Below, piece by piece: positions 36,301 through 46,048 of a DNA stretch of 64,000 nt. Within the stretch, counting starts at the first letter, position 1. Every line of letters starts with the position of its first letter. The stretch is taken from positions 3,286,001 to 3,350,000 of the forward strand of contig NZ_CP049362.1 of the NCBI RefSeq assembly GCF_019343455.1, given 5' to 3'. The position numbers and the translations under genes were made by a program. The DNA is from Alcaligenes ammonioxydans (GTDB taxonomy: Bacteria > Pseudomonadota > Gammaproteobacteria > Burkholderiales > Burkholderiaceae_B). The notes below the pieces were generated by a model. It ran no database searches, was not told the DNA's origin, and worked only from the letters and a program-made list of their open reading frames with translations.

Positions 36301-36836
36301 GGGGTGGCCAATGTCCAGGCAGAACTATTGATGGCATCCACTTGAAAGGGGCGAGCCAGCAAGGAGGTATCCAGGCGCAGACGCACACGACCCTGGTATT
36401 CCTGGTCGCGGTCCAGATCCGCCACATAGGCAACTGCCCAGCCACGGATATGGCGCAGCATGGCCAGTGCATCATTCATGGAGGATTCGGGCAAAGACAG
36501 GTCCCCGGTTCCCACACGCCACTGTCGGGTTAACGCGTTATACACAACCCGCCAGGTTTGTTGTTCTTTAACAACATTTTTATCAAACCAATACCAACGG
36601 GGCTGAGCCAACTCAACTTCAACCGTGAAATACAGCGGCACCCCTTTCTCGGCAGCCGTCCGCAACTCCGGACTGAGTTCGAACTCGATATCCGCGTCGA
36701 TATACAGCTTTTCGTCCCGAATATGGGGCTCGACCTTGACGACCCGCTCTCCCGACGTGGCAACCGGCACAATCGTATTGGCCGAGCTGAGCGCGCAGTT
36801 GAAAATCAGCAGAAAAGACAGGAAAACGCGCCACAT
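36252..36836 (-). CDS. DUF4390 domain-containing protein
   Basis: 194 residues starting M-W-R-V-F-L-S-F, with a signal peptide (cleavage likely after A-L-S-S-A) and a periplasmic, mostly beta domain with W-Y-W-F-D-K and W-R-V-V-Y-N. It is placed between rsmB and ntrY, an order typical for betaproteobacteria, and may support the NtrY signal on the periplasmic side. Its function is unknown. An ATG 8 codons upstream is less likely because the signal peptide begins at M-W-R. Confidence 0.85.
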   Translation of the reverse strand: MWRVFLSFLLIFNCALSSANTIVPVATSGERVVKVEPHIRDEKLYIDADIEFELSPELRTAAEKGVPLYFTVEVELAQPRWYWFDKNVVKEQQTWRVVYNALTRQWRVGTGDLSLPESSMNDALAMLRHIRGWAVAYVADLDRDQEYQGRVRLRLDTSLLARPFQVDAINSSAWTLATPWKTFSFSVSVDEPQP

Positions 36837-36884
36837 CGTGATTAACCGCAAAAAGGACAAAGTCAGAGCCCTAATTGTGACAAG

Positions 36885-38234
36885 TCAAACCGGGCGCGTA
36901 AATAAGGCATAGAAAAAACCGTCGCCATCTGCCAGAGATCGTCCTGCAACGCCGGGCAAAATCTGGCCAGGAGAGTCCAAAAGCTGCGCCTCAGGATGAC
37001 GGGCCAAAAACGCCTCGACCTGTTGCTGACCTTCGGCCGGAAAAATCGAGCAGGTCGAATACAACAAATGTCCACCTGCTCGCAACGTGGACCACAAGGC
37101 ATCCAGTATAGAGCTTTGCAGACGGGCGGTATCGGCAATGTCCGACTCGCGGCGCAACCAGCGAATATCCGGGTGACGACGCACAATGCCCGATGCCGTA
37201 CAAGGTACATCGGCCAAAATCGCATCAAAGGGCTGACCATCCCACCATTGGGCCGGACGCGCCGCATCACCCCGTTTCAATTGAACCTTGTCGCTGGCCA
37301 AACCCAGACGACGCAGGTTGTGATCCACACGCTCCAGACGCTCGCCGTCCGAGTCCAGGGCCAACAAGGAAACATCCGCCTGCTCCAGCAAATGAGCGGT
37401 CTTGCCACCCGGAGCCGCGCAAGCATCCAGCACGCGCATGCCATCCTTGACCGGCAAAAGCAGACCGGCTTGCTGAGCCGACCAGTCCTGCACCGACCAC
37501 CAGCCCAGATCAAAACCCGGAATCGCCTGAACCGGCATGGCCTTATCCAAAGTCACCGCGCCAACTCCAGGACTGCTCGACGCAATCCCGGCTTCAGTTA
37601 GCACCGCCTGCAAACGCTCTACCGAACAACGGCGCTGATTAACACGCAGCGTCAATGGACCGGGGCGGTTGGCCGCTTGCAGCAAGGCTTCCCAATCACG
37701 CGGATACGCGCGACGCAATTCCTTGACCCACCAGCCGGGGTGATTCCAGCGTGCCTCGGGACGGCTCTCGACCTGAGACAAGATCATCTTGCGCTCGCGC
37801 GTGAAGCGGCGCAGCACGCCATTGACCAAACCCTTGGACAGACGCAGCGCAGCCTGACTGTCTGCCGCTCGCACCGCCTGATCCACCACGGTATGGACGG
37901 CATACACTGGCACATCCGGGCGATCCTCAAACGCCTGGGCATCCTCCTGCACCCGCATGGCCGTATCCAGCAAGGCCAGCGACACCATCAGCAGGGCATC
38001 CAGCCAGCTATTGCTGGGCTGGCGCGGCACCAGCGTGATACGAATCTGACGAGCGTGGCCCAAACGGCGCAGGACATGAAAGCTGACAGACTGCACGGCC
38101 GCACGCGCCGCGGCGGGCGTCGCGGCCAGGCTTTCAGTCAGGGATTTGCCGGCCAGCACGCCTTCAATATTGCGCGCGCTCAGCAGCATGACTTCGGACA
38201 GGGGCAAGGAGGGGGAAAGATGGGTGTCGGACAC
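36885..38234 (-). CDS. rsmB: 16S rRNA (cytosine(967)-C5)-methyltransferase
   Basis: 449 residues: an N-terminal NusB-like domain (about 15-150) and a C-terminal SAM domain with V-L-D-A-C-A-A-P-G-G-K-T, the catalytic Cys motif D-V-P-C-T-A-S-G and the second Cys in L-L-Y-S-T-C-S-I. The GTG at 38234 gives the family-like N-terminus; the long frame upstream runs antisense through rimO and is discarded. An internal ATG at 38189 is an alternative. First gene of the rsmB-DUF4390-ntrY-ntrX run and divergent from rimO. Confidence 0.92.
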   Translation of the reverse strand: MSDTHLSPSLPLSEVMLLSARNIEGVLAGKSLTESLAATPAAARAAVQSVSFHVLRRLGHARQIRITLVPRQPSNSWLDALLMVSLALLDTAMRVQEDAQAFEDRPDVPVYAVHTVVDQAVRAADSQAALRLSKGLVNGVLRRFTRERKMILSQVESRPEARWNHPGWWVKELRRAYPRDWEALLQAANRPGPLTLRVNQRRCSVERLQAVLTEAGIASSSPGVGAVTLDKAMPVQAIPGFDLGWWSVQDWSAQQAGLLLPVKDGMRVLDACAAPGGKTAHLLEQADVSLLALDSDGERLERVDHNLRRLGLASDKVQLKRGDAARPAQWWDGQPFDAILADVPCTASGIVRRHPDIRWLRRESDIADTARLQSSILDALWSTLRAGGHLLYSTCSIFPAEGQQQVEAFLARHPEAQLLDSPGQILPGVAGRSLADGDGFFYALFTRPV

Positions 38235-38393
38235 AGAACAACCGCTAGAAAAGAAAAATATGACTGCGACTGTAGCACTATTTACCGCATAAACCGGGCT
38301 CAAACACACAAGATCCGCACGCATCGGGGCACGGGACGGTAAAATCAAGCCTATTTCCCAATTTCGAGCCCTCAAGCTCCAGAAGGACCCTCT

Positions 38394-39713
38394 ATGAGCG
38401 CCCCCAAAGTCGGATTCGTGAGCCTGGGTTGTCCCAAGGCCCTGGTCGATTCTGAACGTATTCTTACTCAACTGCGCACCGACGGCTATCAGATCACCCC
38501 CAGCTACGACAATGCTGACGTGGTGGTGGTCAATACCTGTGGCTTTATCGACAGCGCCAAGGCCGAATCGCTGGAAGCGATCGGCGAGGCACTGGCGGAG
38601 AACGGCCGCGTCATCGTCACCGGCTGCATGGGTGTGGACGAAGGACTGATTCGCGAGGTCCATCCCTCCGTGCTATCAGTCAGCGGCCCCCAGCAGTATG
38701 AGCAGGTATTGCGCGCCGTGCGTGAGGCCGCCCCGCCTTCGCTGGATCACAATCCTTATATTGATCTGGTGCCTCCGCAGGGCATCAAGCTGACCCCACG
38801 TCATTACGCCTATCTGAAAATTTCCGAAGGCTGCAACCACAGTTGCAGCTTCTGTATTATCCCTTCCATGCGTGGCAAGCTCGTCAGCCGCCCGGTAGGC
38901 GAGGTACTGGGCGAGGCCGAGCGTCTGGTCAAAGCCGGCGTCAAAGAACTGCTGGTCATCTCCCAAGATACCAGCGCCTACGGGGTGGATATCCGCCAGC
39001 GTACCGGCTTTTGGAATGGCCGCCCGGTCAAGAGCAGCATGGTGGAACTAAGCGCTGCCCTGTCCGAGCTGGGCGCCTGGGTGCGTCTGCACTACGTCTA
39101 TCCCTATCCACACGTAGACAACATCATTCCCCTGATGGCCGAAGGCAAGGTGCTGCCCTACCTGGACATCCCTTTCCAGCACGCCAGCCCCTCGGTGCTG
39201 CGCGCGATGAAACGCCCTGCATTTGAGGACCGCACCCTCTCGCGTATCAAGCAGTGGCGCCAGGACTGCCCGGATCTGACCATACGCTCGACCTTCATCG
39301 TTGGTTTCCCCGGCGAAACAGAGGACGACTTCCAGTACCTGCTGGACTGGATGAGCGAGGCGCAACTGGATCGCGTGGGCTGTTTCCAGTATTCGCCCGT
39401 CGAAGGCGCACCGGCCAACAAACTCGATGGCATCGTCCCTGACGAGGTCAAACAAGAGCGCTGGGAACGCTTCATGGAACATCAGCAAGCCATCTCCACC
39501 GCTCGCCTGGCTGCCAAGGTAGGCCGCGAGATGGATGTACTGATCGATGAGATCGACGAGGACGGCGACGCCGTAGGCCGCTCCAGCGCCGACGCCCCCG
39601 AGATCGACGGCAACGTTTTCATCACCAGCGCACAAACCCTGGAACCCGGTCAAATGGTGCGCGTGCGCATTACCGACTCCAGTGAATATGACTTGTTTGG
39701 CGAACAGGTTTAA
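38394..39713 (+). CDS. rimO: Ribosomal protein S12 methylthiotransferase
   Basis: Radical-SAM enzyme that methylthiolates Asp89 of ribosomal protein S12. 439 residues. The N-terminal cluster domain has Cys in L-G-C-P-K, N-T-C-G-F and T-G-C-M-G; the radical-SAM motif C-N-H-S-C-S-F-C follows; a TRAM domain ends the protein. These features separate it from MiaB mainly by sequence detail such as S-L-G-C-P-K. AAGGA precedes the start. Confidence 0.96.
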   Translation: MSAPKVGFVSLGCPKALVDSERILTQLRTDGYQITPSYDNADVVVVNTCGFIDSAKAESLEAIGEALAENGRVIVTGCMGVDEGLIREVHPSVLSVSGPQQYEQVLRAVREAAPPSLDHNPYIDLVPPQGIKLTPRHYAYLKISEGCNHSCSFCIIPSMRGKLVSRPVGEVLGEAERLVKAGVKELLVISQDTSAYGVDIRQRTGFWNGRPVKSSMVELSAALSELGAWVRLHYVYPYPHVDNIIPLMAEGKVLPYLDIPFQHASPSVLRAMKRPAFEDRTLSRIKQWRQDCPDLTIRSTFIVGFPGETEDDFQYLLDWMSEAQLDRVGCFQYSPVEGAPANKLDGIVPDEVKQERWERFMEHQQAISTARLAAKVGREMDVLIDEIDEDGDAVGRSSADAPEIDGNVFITSAQTLEPGQMVRVRITDSSEYDLFGEQV

Positions 39714-39742
39714 GCGCTGACCAGCCCCGATGGCTCAAGCAG

Positions 39743-39768
39743 GCCCGTGTCACTCTGATGACACGGGC
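39743..39768 (+). terminator. Hairpin after rimO
   Basis: GCCCGTGTCA (39743-39752) and TGACACGGGC (39759-39768) form a perfect 10-bp stem with a 6-nt loop, 30 nt past the rimO stop. A T-run is missing. Confidence 0.5.
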
Positions 39769-39868
39769 GCTATACATCAAGCTGCCCTTAACCGTCCCGT
39801 ACTCTTGCCCAACTGTCCCCGCCCCAACACCGGACATGGGCAGCCGGGCACCATTCCAAGGATCTGTC

Positions 39869-40393
39869 ATGCCCGTCTACCAATTAGATCAACATGCCCC
39901 GCAAATTGACGACAGCAGCTTTGTTGCCGACGAGGCAACACTGATTGGCAAGGTCGTACTGAAAGAGCACAGCAGTGTCTGGCCAGGTGCGGTCATTCGT
40001 GGCGATAACGAAACCATCACCGTAGGAGCAGGCTCCAACGTCCAAGAAGGTGCCGTCCTGCACACCGATCCGGGCTACCCGCTGACCATTGGCGACCATG
40101 TCACCATCGGCCACCAGGCCATGCTGCACGGCTGCACGATCGGTGAAGGCGCCTTGATCGGCATTCAGGCTGTGGTCTTGAACGGGGCCGTCATCGGTCG
40201 CGATAGTCTGGTGGGTGCCGGCGCGCTGGTCACTGAAGGCAAAGTCTTCCCTGAACGCAGCCTGATCATTGGCTCGCCCGCCAAAGCGGTGCGCACCCTC
40301 AGCGATGAAGACATTGCCAAGCTGCGTCAGAACGCCCGCGTTTACGCTGAGCGTGGCGGCCACTATAAAACGGCCTTAAAGCGCATCGACTAA
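39869..40393 (+). CDS. Gamma carbonic anhydrase family protein
   Basis: 174 residues of left-handed beta-helix built from hexapeptide repeats. Gamma-class zinc ligands appear as His in A-V-L-H-T-D and in I-G-H-Q-A-M-L-H-G-C, and R-G-D-N at the expected place. Related to YrdA/PaaY; true carbonic anhydrase activity in this group is variable. The start MPVYQLDQHAP is favoured over the long upstream frame. Confidence 0.9.
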   Translation: MPVYQLDQHAPQIDDSSFVADEATLIGKVVLKEHSSVWPGAVIRGDNETITVGAGSNVQEGAVLHTDPGYPLTIGDHVTIGHQAMLHGCTIGEGALIGIQAVVLNGAVIGRDSLVGAGALVTEGKVFPERSLIIGSPAKAVRTLSDEDIAKLRQNARVYAERGGHYKTALKRID

Positions 40394-40429
40394 TCCCTGT
40401 TCTCGATTTGTTTTCAACTGGAAAGACCT

Positions 40430-41437
40430 ATGGCCAAAACCATTCTTGTTACTGGCGGTACCGGCTTTATCGGCTCTCATACCTGCGTCGAGCTGATTGC
40501 CCACGGTTATCAGGTTCTGATTCTGGACAACCTGAGCAATAGCCAAAAAAGTGTTCTGGATGCCATCACGAAAATCACCGGCACTCAGGCCGGCTTTATC
40601 GAAGGCGATATCCGGGATCGGGCCTTGCTCGACACTATTTTCCAGCAAAACGCGATATCTGCCGTTATCCATTTTGCCGGTTTGAAAGCGGTGGGCGAAT
40701 CCGTTGCCCAACCCCTCAAGTATTACGACAACAACCTCACGGGCACGCTAAGCTTGCTGCAAGCCATGCAACAGGCCAAGGTACGAACTCTGGTGTTTTC
40801 GTCCTCCGCCACCGTGTATGGCGACCCCCAGCAACTTCCCATTCCCGAGACACATCCGCTGTCCGCCACCAATACCTATGGCCACACCAAACTGGTGCTG
40901 GAGCAGGCAATGGGCAATCTTTACCACAGCGAGCCGGGCTGGCGTATTGGCTTGCTGCGTTATTTCAACCCGGTAGGCGCCCACGAATCGGGACTGATCG
41001 GCGAGGCTCCTCAAGGCATTCCCAATAATCTGATGCCCTACATCGCTCAGGTTGCGACGGGGCAACGCGAACAGGTCCAGGTTTTTGGGCACGACTATGA
41101 CACGACGGATGGCACGGGCGTGCGCGACTACATCCATGTCTGTGACTTGGCCAAAGGCCATGTCGCCGCCTTGGAGTACCTGGAAGCCAAAGACAGTGAA
41201 CTGCTGACTGTCAACCTGGGAACGGGGCGTGGCTATTCTGTTCTGGAGATGATTGCCGCCTTTGCGCGCAGTTGTGGGCGCCCTATTCCCTACACGCTGG
41301 CCCCACGTCGTCCTGGAGATATCGCGGCTTGCTGGGCAGACACGGAAAAAGCCCGCGAAACCTTGGGCTGGGAAGCCAAAAAAGGCATTCAGGAAATGTG
41401 TGATGATGCCTGGCGCTGGCAGTCGGGGCAGGCCTGA
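40430..41437 (+). CDS. galE: UDP-glucose 4-epimerase
   Basis: Interconverts UDP-glucose and UDP-galactose (or the N-acetyl forms) for surface glycans. 335 residues; the Rossmann motif V-T-G-G-T-G-F-I-G-S-H-T, catalytic Y-G-H-T-K and S-S-A-T-V-Y are clear, with the GalE-type C-terminal half (R-Y-F-N-P-V-G-A-H). It stands apart from the O-antigen locus by about 8 kb. Confidence 0.94.
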   Translation: MAKTILVTGGTGFIGSHTCVELIAHGYQVLILDNLSNSQKSVLDAITKITGTQAGFIEGDIRDRALLDTIFQQNAISAVIHFAGLKAVGESVAQPLKYYDNNLTGTLSLLQAMQQAKVRTLVFSSSATVYGDPQQLPIPETHPLSATNTYGHTKLVLEQAMGNLYHSEPGWRIGLLRYFNPVGAHESGLIGEAPQGIPNNLMPYIAQVATGQREQVQVFGHDYDTTDGTGVRDYIHVCDLAKGHVAALEYLEAKDSELLTVNLGTGRGYSVLEMIAAFARSCGRPIPYTLAPRRPGDIAACWADTEKARETLGWEAKKGIQEMCDDAWRWQSGQA

Positions 41438-41447
41438 CCCGTGCATG

Positions 41448-41474
41448 CGTGCCATCGCCATTGGCGATGGCACG
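41448..41474. terminator. 13-bp perfect inverted repeat after galE
   Basis: CGTGCCATCGCCA (41448-41460) and TGGCGATGGCACG (41462-41474) are exact reverse complements around one base. It lies 11 nt after galE and directly before a TTGACA. Terminator is likely, though no T-run is present. Confidence 0.5.
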
Positions 41475-41490
41475 TTGACAGATGGTTGAT

Positions 41491-41518
41491 TTGCAAGGAA
41501 GAAAACGGGTCCTAGAAT
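41491..41518 (+). promoter_or_regulatory. Probable promoter of the maleate isomerase gene
   Basis: TTGCAA (41491-41496) and TAGAAT (41513-41518) have 16 bp between them. Start of transcription near 41525 leaves a leader of about 35 nt. Confidence 0.5.
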
Positions 41519-41559
41519 AAAGGTGTCAATCTAAAAACCACCCTCAGAGACAGATTCCC

Positions 41560-42321
41560 ATGAAAACCTATCGCATCGGCCAGATCGTTCCCAGCTCCAA
41601 CACCACGATGGAAACCGAGATTCCTGCCATGTTGCAGGCACGTTACGCCGAGTTTCCTGAAGAGCGCTTTACGTTCCACTCGTCGCGCATGCGCATGATG
41701 CACGTGAACCCCGAAGAACTGAAAGCCATGGACATTGCCAGCGACCGCTGCGCGGTTGAGCTGAGCGACGCCCGCATGAACGTGATGGCCTACGCCTGCC
41801 TGGTGGCTATCATGGCCCAAGGCGACGGCTACCACCGCGTCTCGCAAGAGCGTCTGCAGAACACCGTTAAAGACAACGGCGTGGACATTCCCGTGCTGAG
41901 CTCGGCCGGTGCCTTGGTCGATACCCTGAAAGAATTCGGCTACAAGAAAGTCTCCATCATCACGCCGTACATGAAGCCGCTGACCAAGCGCGTGGCCGAC
42001 TACATCGAAGCAGAAGGCATCGAAGTTCAAGACTCCATCAGCCTGGAAGTGTCGGACAACCTGGAAGTGGGTCTGCTGAATCCAGAAAACCTGCTCGAGC
42101 ACGTCAAACGTCTGAACCACGACGGCGTGGACGCCGTCATCCTGTCCGCTTGCGTGCAGATGCCTTCCCTGCCTGCCATTCAACGTGCCCAGGACCAGAT
42201 CGGCAAACCCGTTCTGTCCGCCGCAGTGTGTACCGTGTACCAGATGCTCAAGACACTGGGTCTGGAAACCCGCGTTCCCAACGCAGGCCACATCCTGTCA
42301 GGCGTCAAGCCACAAGCCTGA
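41560..42321 (+). CDS. maiA: Maleate cis-trans isomerase
   Basis: Isomerises maleate to fumarate, the last step of nicotinate breakdown. 253 residues of the Asp/Glu racemase superfamily. Catalytic cysteines Cys80 in Y-A-C-L-V-A and Cys198 in S-A-C-V-Q-M are both present, and the N-terminus R-I-G-Q-I-V-P-S-S-N-T-T-M-E-T-E-I-P matches Alcaligenes MaiA and Pseudomonas NicE as I recall them. It is monocistronic, with its own promoter and a strong terminator. No other nicotinate genes are nearby. Confidence 0.92.
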   Translation: MKTYRIGQIVPSSNTTMETEIPAMLQARYAEFPEERFTFHSSRMRMMHVNPEELKAMDIASDRCAVELSDARMNVMAYACLVAIMAQGDGYHRVSQERLQNTVKDNGVDIPVLSSAGALVDTLKEFGYKKVSIITPYMKPLTKRVADYIEAEGIEVQDSISLEVSDNLEVGLLNPENLLEHVKRLNHDGVDAVILSACVQMPSLPAIQRAQDQIGKPVLSAAVCTVYQMLKTLGLETRVPNAGHILSGVKPQA

Positions 42322-42343
42322 TCCAGCCAGCCTGGTGACGCAC

Positions 42344-42377
42344 AACCCTGTCGACCTTACATCGGCAGGGTTTTTTT
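42344..42377 (+). terminator. Strong rho-independent terminator after maiA
   Basis: AACCCTG pairs with CAGGGTT, extended by CGA/TCG, and is followed by seven T residues. Confidence 0.9.
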
Positions 42378-42538
42378 ATGCCTGATCAGTTTTCAACAGA
42401 GGGGGATGCCCCCATGAGGATGAACACTCCAGCGCACGCGGTCACCTAAACGCGCGGCTTGCCCACCACCGCCGCTAAGGAACGTCTTGAAGGCCGCAGC
42501 TTATGCAGACATGCTGAAAAAAACGATATGATGCCAGC

Positions 42539-43426
42539 ATGAAACTGGACCTTCTGACCCTCAAACTATTTGTCCGAATACTGGAAGAAGGCACGATCAG
42601 CCAGGCGGCTGAACGTGAGCACATTGCCGCCGCCGCGGTCAGCCGCCGCATCGCGGATCTGGAACAGTCTCTGAACACGACCTTGCTGCTGCGCACCAAC
42701 AAAGGGGTCAGCCCAACCGCCGCAGGTCTGGAGTTGTTGTACCGCTCCCGGGCGCTGCTCAATAGTGCGCAGGAAATCGAAACCCGCCTGCAGGCCTTCT
42801 CACAAGGCCTGCAAGGTTTGGTCCATATTCTGGCCAATACCTCCGCCATCTCACAATTTCTGGCTGAACCGCTGGGCGAATTCGGGCGTCAACATCCGGC
42901 GATTGCCCTGCAACTGGAAGAACAAACCAGCCTGGACATTATTCGCGCCCTGTCAGAGGGCAAAGCAGACCTGGGAGTGTTTACCCGCCTGCCTTACGCC
43001 GCCGATATCCAGGCCTATCCGTTTCGCAGTGACAAGCTGGTGGTACTGGCGCCCATCCATCATCCTTTGGCCAGGCACGAGAAAGTACGTTTTGAGCAGA
43101 CTCTGGAACATGAGCAGATCACGTTGCTAAGCGGAACACAGCTGCATTACCAGATCACCAAAACCGCCATGGAGGCCAACCGCTCCGTGCGCATTCGTAC
43201 CGAAGTATCGGGCTACGACGCCATGTGCCTATTGATCAACGCCGGAATGGGGATTGGCATCTTGCCACGCAAGAGCGCCAGCATTTACCAGATCCCCAAT
43301 ACACGCATGATTGAACTGGACGAAACGTGGAGCCAACGGGAAATTCTGATTGGAGTACGTCGGCGCGATGATCTGCAGCCCAGCGCTGAAACCTTGCTGA
43401 GCTTTCTGCTGGACAGCAGTACCTGA
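42539..43426 (+). CDS. LysR-family transcriptional regulator
   Basis: 295 residues with an N-terminal winged helix-turn-helix (about 5-65; G-T-I-S-Q-A-A-E-R-E-H-I-A-A-A-A-V-S-R-R-I) and a periplasmic-binding-protein-like effector domain (about 90-290). The regulated genes are not evident: the next gene converges on it and maiA upstream is on the same strand and has its own terminator. A TATGAT ends 6 nt before the ATG, and the leader appears to lack a ribosome site. Confidence 0.92.
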   Translation: MKLDLLTLKLFVRILEEGTISQAAEREHIAAAAVSRRIADLEQSLNTTLLLRTNKGVSPTAAGLELLYRSRALLNSAQEIETRLQAFSQGLQGLVHILANTSAISQFLAEPLGEFGRQHPAIALQLEEQTSLDIIRALSEGKADLGVFTRLPYAADIQAYPFRSDKLVVLAPIHHPLARHEKVRFEQTLEHEQITLLSGTQLHYQITKTAMEANRSVRIRTEVSGYDAMCLLINAGMGIGILPRKSASIYQIPNTRMIELDETWSQREILIGVRRRDDLQPSAETLLSFLLDSST

Positions 43427-43520
43427 GCACGAGCTCTCTGGAGGCAGCAGCAATCTGTGCCCGACAGGCGGTCAAACTGCCACCCCGTCATGGGCAGGTC
43501 CGAAGCCCCTGGCATTTAGC

Positions 43521-44324
43521 TCAGTACGCTGCCCCTGGCTGAGCAACAGGCACGGCAATCTCATCCTTGAACTGACTCAGCAACACCGTAGCGGCTTGCC
43601 GCAGCAACACGGCGTCCACGCCGACGGCGACAAACAGGGCTCCCAAGGACAGGTAGCGATGCGCAGCCTGAACATCCGCCTGCAAAATACCCGGCGCCTT
43701 TCCCGCCTGACGTATACGTACAATTGCCTCTTCAATCGCCGCCAGAACCGCCGGATGTCCTGGTTCGGTCAAATAGCCCATGCTGGCGGCCAGATCAGCC
43801 GGACCAATAAAAACCCCGTCCACGCCTTCCACCGCCAAAATCTCATCCAGGTTTTCCAGGGCTTGCCGTGTTTCAACCTGGCATAGCACGCACATTTCCT
43901 GATTGGCCCGCTCCAGATAATCAGACGTGGCCCCCCAGCGGGCCGCGCGAGCCAAGGCAGCACCCACACCCCGGATACCATGGGGCGGATAGCGAACCGC
44001 CGCCACGGCCGCCCGGGCTTGCTCGGCATCCTGCACCATGGGAATCAGCAGGTTCTGAGCCCCTATGTCCAGCAGCATCTTGATCTGCACGGGATCATTC
44101 CAGCTGGGACGGACAATCGGCGCGATCGGGTGGGCCGCGACCGCCTGCAACTGCGCCAGCAAGGTCTGCACCGTGTTGGGAACGTGCTCGCCATCGAGCA
44201 AGATCCAGTCGTACCCCAGGCCAGCACACAAATCCGCCACGTACGGGCTGGCCAAGCCATGCCACAAACCGATCTGTGGCCTGCCTTGCTGCAAAGCCTG
44301 CTTGAATGTATTGACCGGATGCAT
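43521..44324 (-). CDS. HpcH/HpaI-family class II aldolase
   Basis: 267 residues, the usual length for 4-hydroxy-2-oxoheptanedioate or 2-dehydro-3-deoxyglucarate aldolases. [21 protein letters not shown] and [12 protein letters not shown] carry the catalytic His/Arg and the metal-binding Glu and Asp. The start [10 protein letters not shown] follows an AAGGAGAG site. Without a homoprotocatechuate cluster near it the real substrate is open. Convergent with the LysR gene. Confidence 0.9.
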   Translation of the reverse strand: MHPVNTFKQALQQGRPQIGLWHGLASPYVADLCAGLGYDWILLDGEHVPNTVQTLLAQLQAVAAHPIAPIVRPSWNDPVQIKMLLDIGAQNLLIPMVQDAEQARAAVAAVRYPPHGIRGVGAALARAARWGATSDYLERANQEMCVLCQVETRQALENLDEILAVEGVDGVFIGPADLAASMGYLTEPGHPAVLAAIEEAIVRIRQAGKAPGILQADVQAAHRYLSLGALFVAVGVDAVLLRQAATVLLSQFKDEIAVPVAQPGAAY

Positions 44325-44447
44325 CCTATCTCTCCTTGTGGTCTGCGTGGGCATCAAACAAGCAGTGTAGAACGCACACGGGCAAAATGAACGTGAACAC
44401 GAGGTTTATGTCCGGTACGTCATCGTCCATGGACGGCAGATGAAAGA

Positions 44448-44476
44448 CAAAAAAAGGCCCCACACCGGGGCCTTTT
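44448..44476 (-). terminator. Rho-independent terminator of the ABC importer operon
   Basis: AAAAGGCCCC (44452-44461) and GGGGCCTTTT (44467-44476) are a perfect stem with a 5-nt loop; on the minus strand a T-run follows. It lies 22 nt after the ATPase gene stop. Confidence 0.9.
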
Positions 44477-44498
44477 CAAGGCAAGACAACAGGCGGTG

Positions 44499-45242
44499 CT
44501 ACAAAGCCTGCCCAACCTGTTTGACCAACTCGCCAAAACGGGGCGTCGTGCGGTCTCGTGGGCGAGGCAGGTCCACCTCGATCCGAGCACTGACCCCTGC
44601 CGGACTGCCTCCCAGCACGATAATGGTATCGGCCAAAAAGACAGCTTCATCAATGTCATGCGTCACAAATAACACGGCCGCTGAACTACGCTGCCACACC
44701 TGCACCAGCTCATCCTGCAAAGCCTGACGGGTCAGGGCATCGACCGCCGAAAAAGGCTCGTCCATGAGCAGTAAATCAGGCTGTACGGCCAGAGCACGAG
44801 CGATACCCACCCGCTGCACCTGCCCACCCGACAATTGATGCGGCCAACGGTCTTTCAGGTGGGCCAGCCCTACCTGATTCAAGGCCGCCTCAACTCGCTG
44901 CTCGCGCTCCTGACGCGACAGCCCCAGACCTTCCAGCCCATACGCCACATTTGAAGCAATGCGTCGCCAGGGCAGCAGGCGGCTGTCCTGAAAGACAAAC
45001 GCATTGGCGCGCCGACCGGGGCTATCGTGCAGATTGGAGCGCAAATGTCCGAAGCTGGGTTGGCTCAAACCAGCAGCAGCCCGCAACAAGGTGCTTTTGC
45101 CAACACCGGAGCCACCCACAATCGCCACAAAATGCCCGGCCTGAACATCCAGGTTCACATCACGGATCACCGGCGCCGGCGCACCGGGGTATTGAAAACC
45201 AAATCCCTGGAACTGAATCAAGGCTGCCACTGAAGTACCCAT
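44499..45242 (-). CDS. ABC transporter ATP-binding protein (nitrate/sulfonate/taurine type)
   Basis: 247-residue importer ATPase. Walker A G-G-S-G-V-G-K-S-T, Q-loop F-Q-D-S-R-L-L-P-W, signature L-S-G-G-Q-V-Q-R, Walker B L-L-L-M-D-E-P and H-loop V-T-H-D-I-D-E-A are as in SsuB/TauB/NrtD. Overlaps the permease gene by 25 nt. Substrate is not deducible. Confidence 0.92.
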   Translation of the reverse strand: MGTSVAALIQFQGFGFQYPGAPAPVIRDVNLDVQAGHFVAIVGGSGVGKSTLLRAAAGLSQPSFGHLRSNLHDSPGRRANAFVFQDSRLLPWRRIASNVAYGLEGLGLSRQEREQRVEAALNQVGLAHLKDRWPHQLSGGQVQRVGIARALAVQPDLLLMDEPFSAVDALTRQALQDELVQVWQRSSAAVLFVTHDIDEAVFLADTIIVLGGSPAGVSARIEVDLPRPRDRTTPRFGELVKQVGQAL

Positions 45243-46048
45243 TTGTTAAAAGTCAGAAACAGCATGTCGCACAAGGTGTAAACCACCGAGATGATCAGCA
45301 TGTAGACCACAACCGCATCGTAAGCCCCTACCCCGGCTGCGGCATTCATTTCCTGTCCCATGCCAGGAACACCCAGCAGCTCGGCTGCAATCAGCGTCAT
45401 CCATGCCTGTCCGATGCCGGCGCGCACGCCGCTGAGCAATCCGGGGCTGATGGCAGGTAAAACTACCGTCCAGGCGCGGGAGAAATAAGAGTGGTGCCCG
45501 AAGGCAGCCGCCAATTCGTAATAGCGTGGATCTACCGAGCGCACAGCACTATACGTGGCAAAGTAGTTCAGCCAGAACACGCCAATAGCGATTACGAAAG
45601 CCGCCCCGGCATGGCTAACCTTGAACCAGGCAATCGCAAACACCACCCAGGCCAGTGGCGGGATGGGACGCAGCAGACGCACCAGGTAGGCCTGCAACAA
45701 GTCAAAGCGATGGATGGTTGCCGCAGCCAGACCAAACCCAATCCCCAGGATGGTGCCAATGCCCAAGCCCCAGAAATAATGCACCAGACTGGACTGGGCA
45801 GCGGGCCAGAGCCGGCCAGCCTCGATTTCCTGAAACAGGGCCGATGGCAGGCTGAAGGGATCAGGCAGCGTACCGCGAGGAGCCCAGCCATAAACATAAG
45901 CCAGACGCCACACACCAATAAAAAGCACAAGGCCGGCTACACCGTAAACCATCCGCTCCAGGCCTCGACGCCACAAGGCATCGAGCCAGACGCCGTCAGA
46001 AGCGGGCGCAGCAGCGGGCGGCAAACTTGCTTCTTTTGCAACGCTCAT
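45218..46048 (-). CDS. ABC transporter permease (nitrate/sulfonate/taurine type)
   Basis: 276 residues, about six membrane helices (first at about 33-55) and the BPD inner-membrane signature around E-L-A-A-A-F-G-H and L-S-G-V-R-A-G-I-G-Q-A-W. The ATG shares a base with the TGA of the binding-protein gene (TGATG), so the three genes are co-translated. Confidence 0.92.
   Translation of the reverse strand: MSVAKEASLPPAAAPASDGVWLDALWRRGLERMVYGVAGLVLFIGVWRLAYVYGWAPRGTLPDPFSLPSALFQEIEAGRLWPAAQSSLVHYFWGLGIGTILGIGFGLAAATIHRFDLLQAYLVRLLRPIPPLAWVVFAIAWFKVSHAGAAFVIAIGVFWLNYFATYSAVRSVDPRYYELAAAFGHHSYFSRAWTVVLPAISPGLLSGVRAGIGQAWMTLIAAELLGVPGMGQEMNAAAGVGAYDAVVVYMLIISVVYTLCDMLFLTFNKWVLQWQP

Noticed and set aside
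38235..38663. N-terminal extension of rsmB
   Set aside because: It would lie antisense within rimO and is not like RsmB; the GTG at 38234 gives a normal N-terminus.
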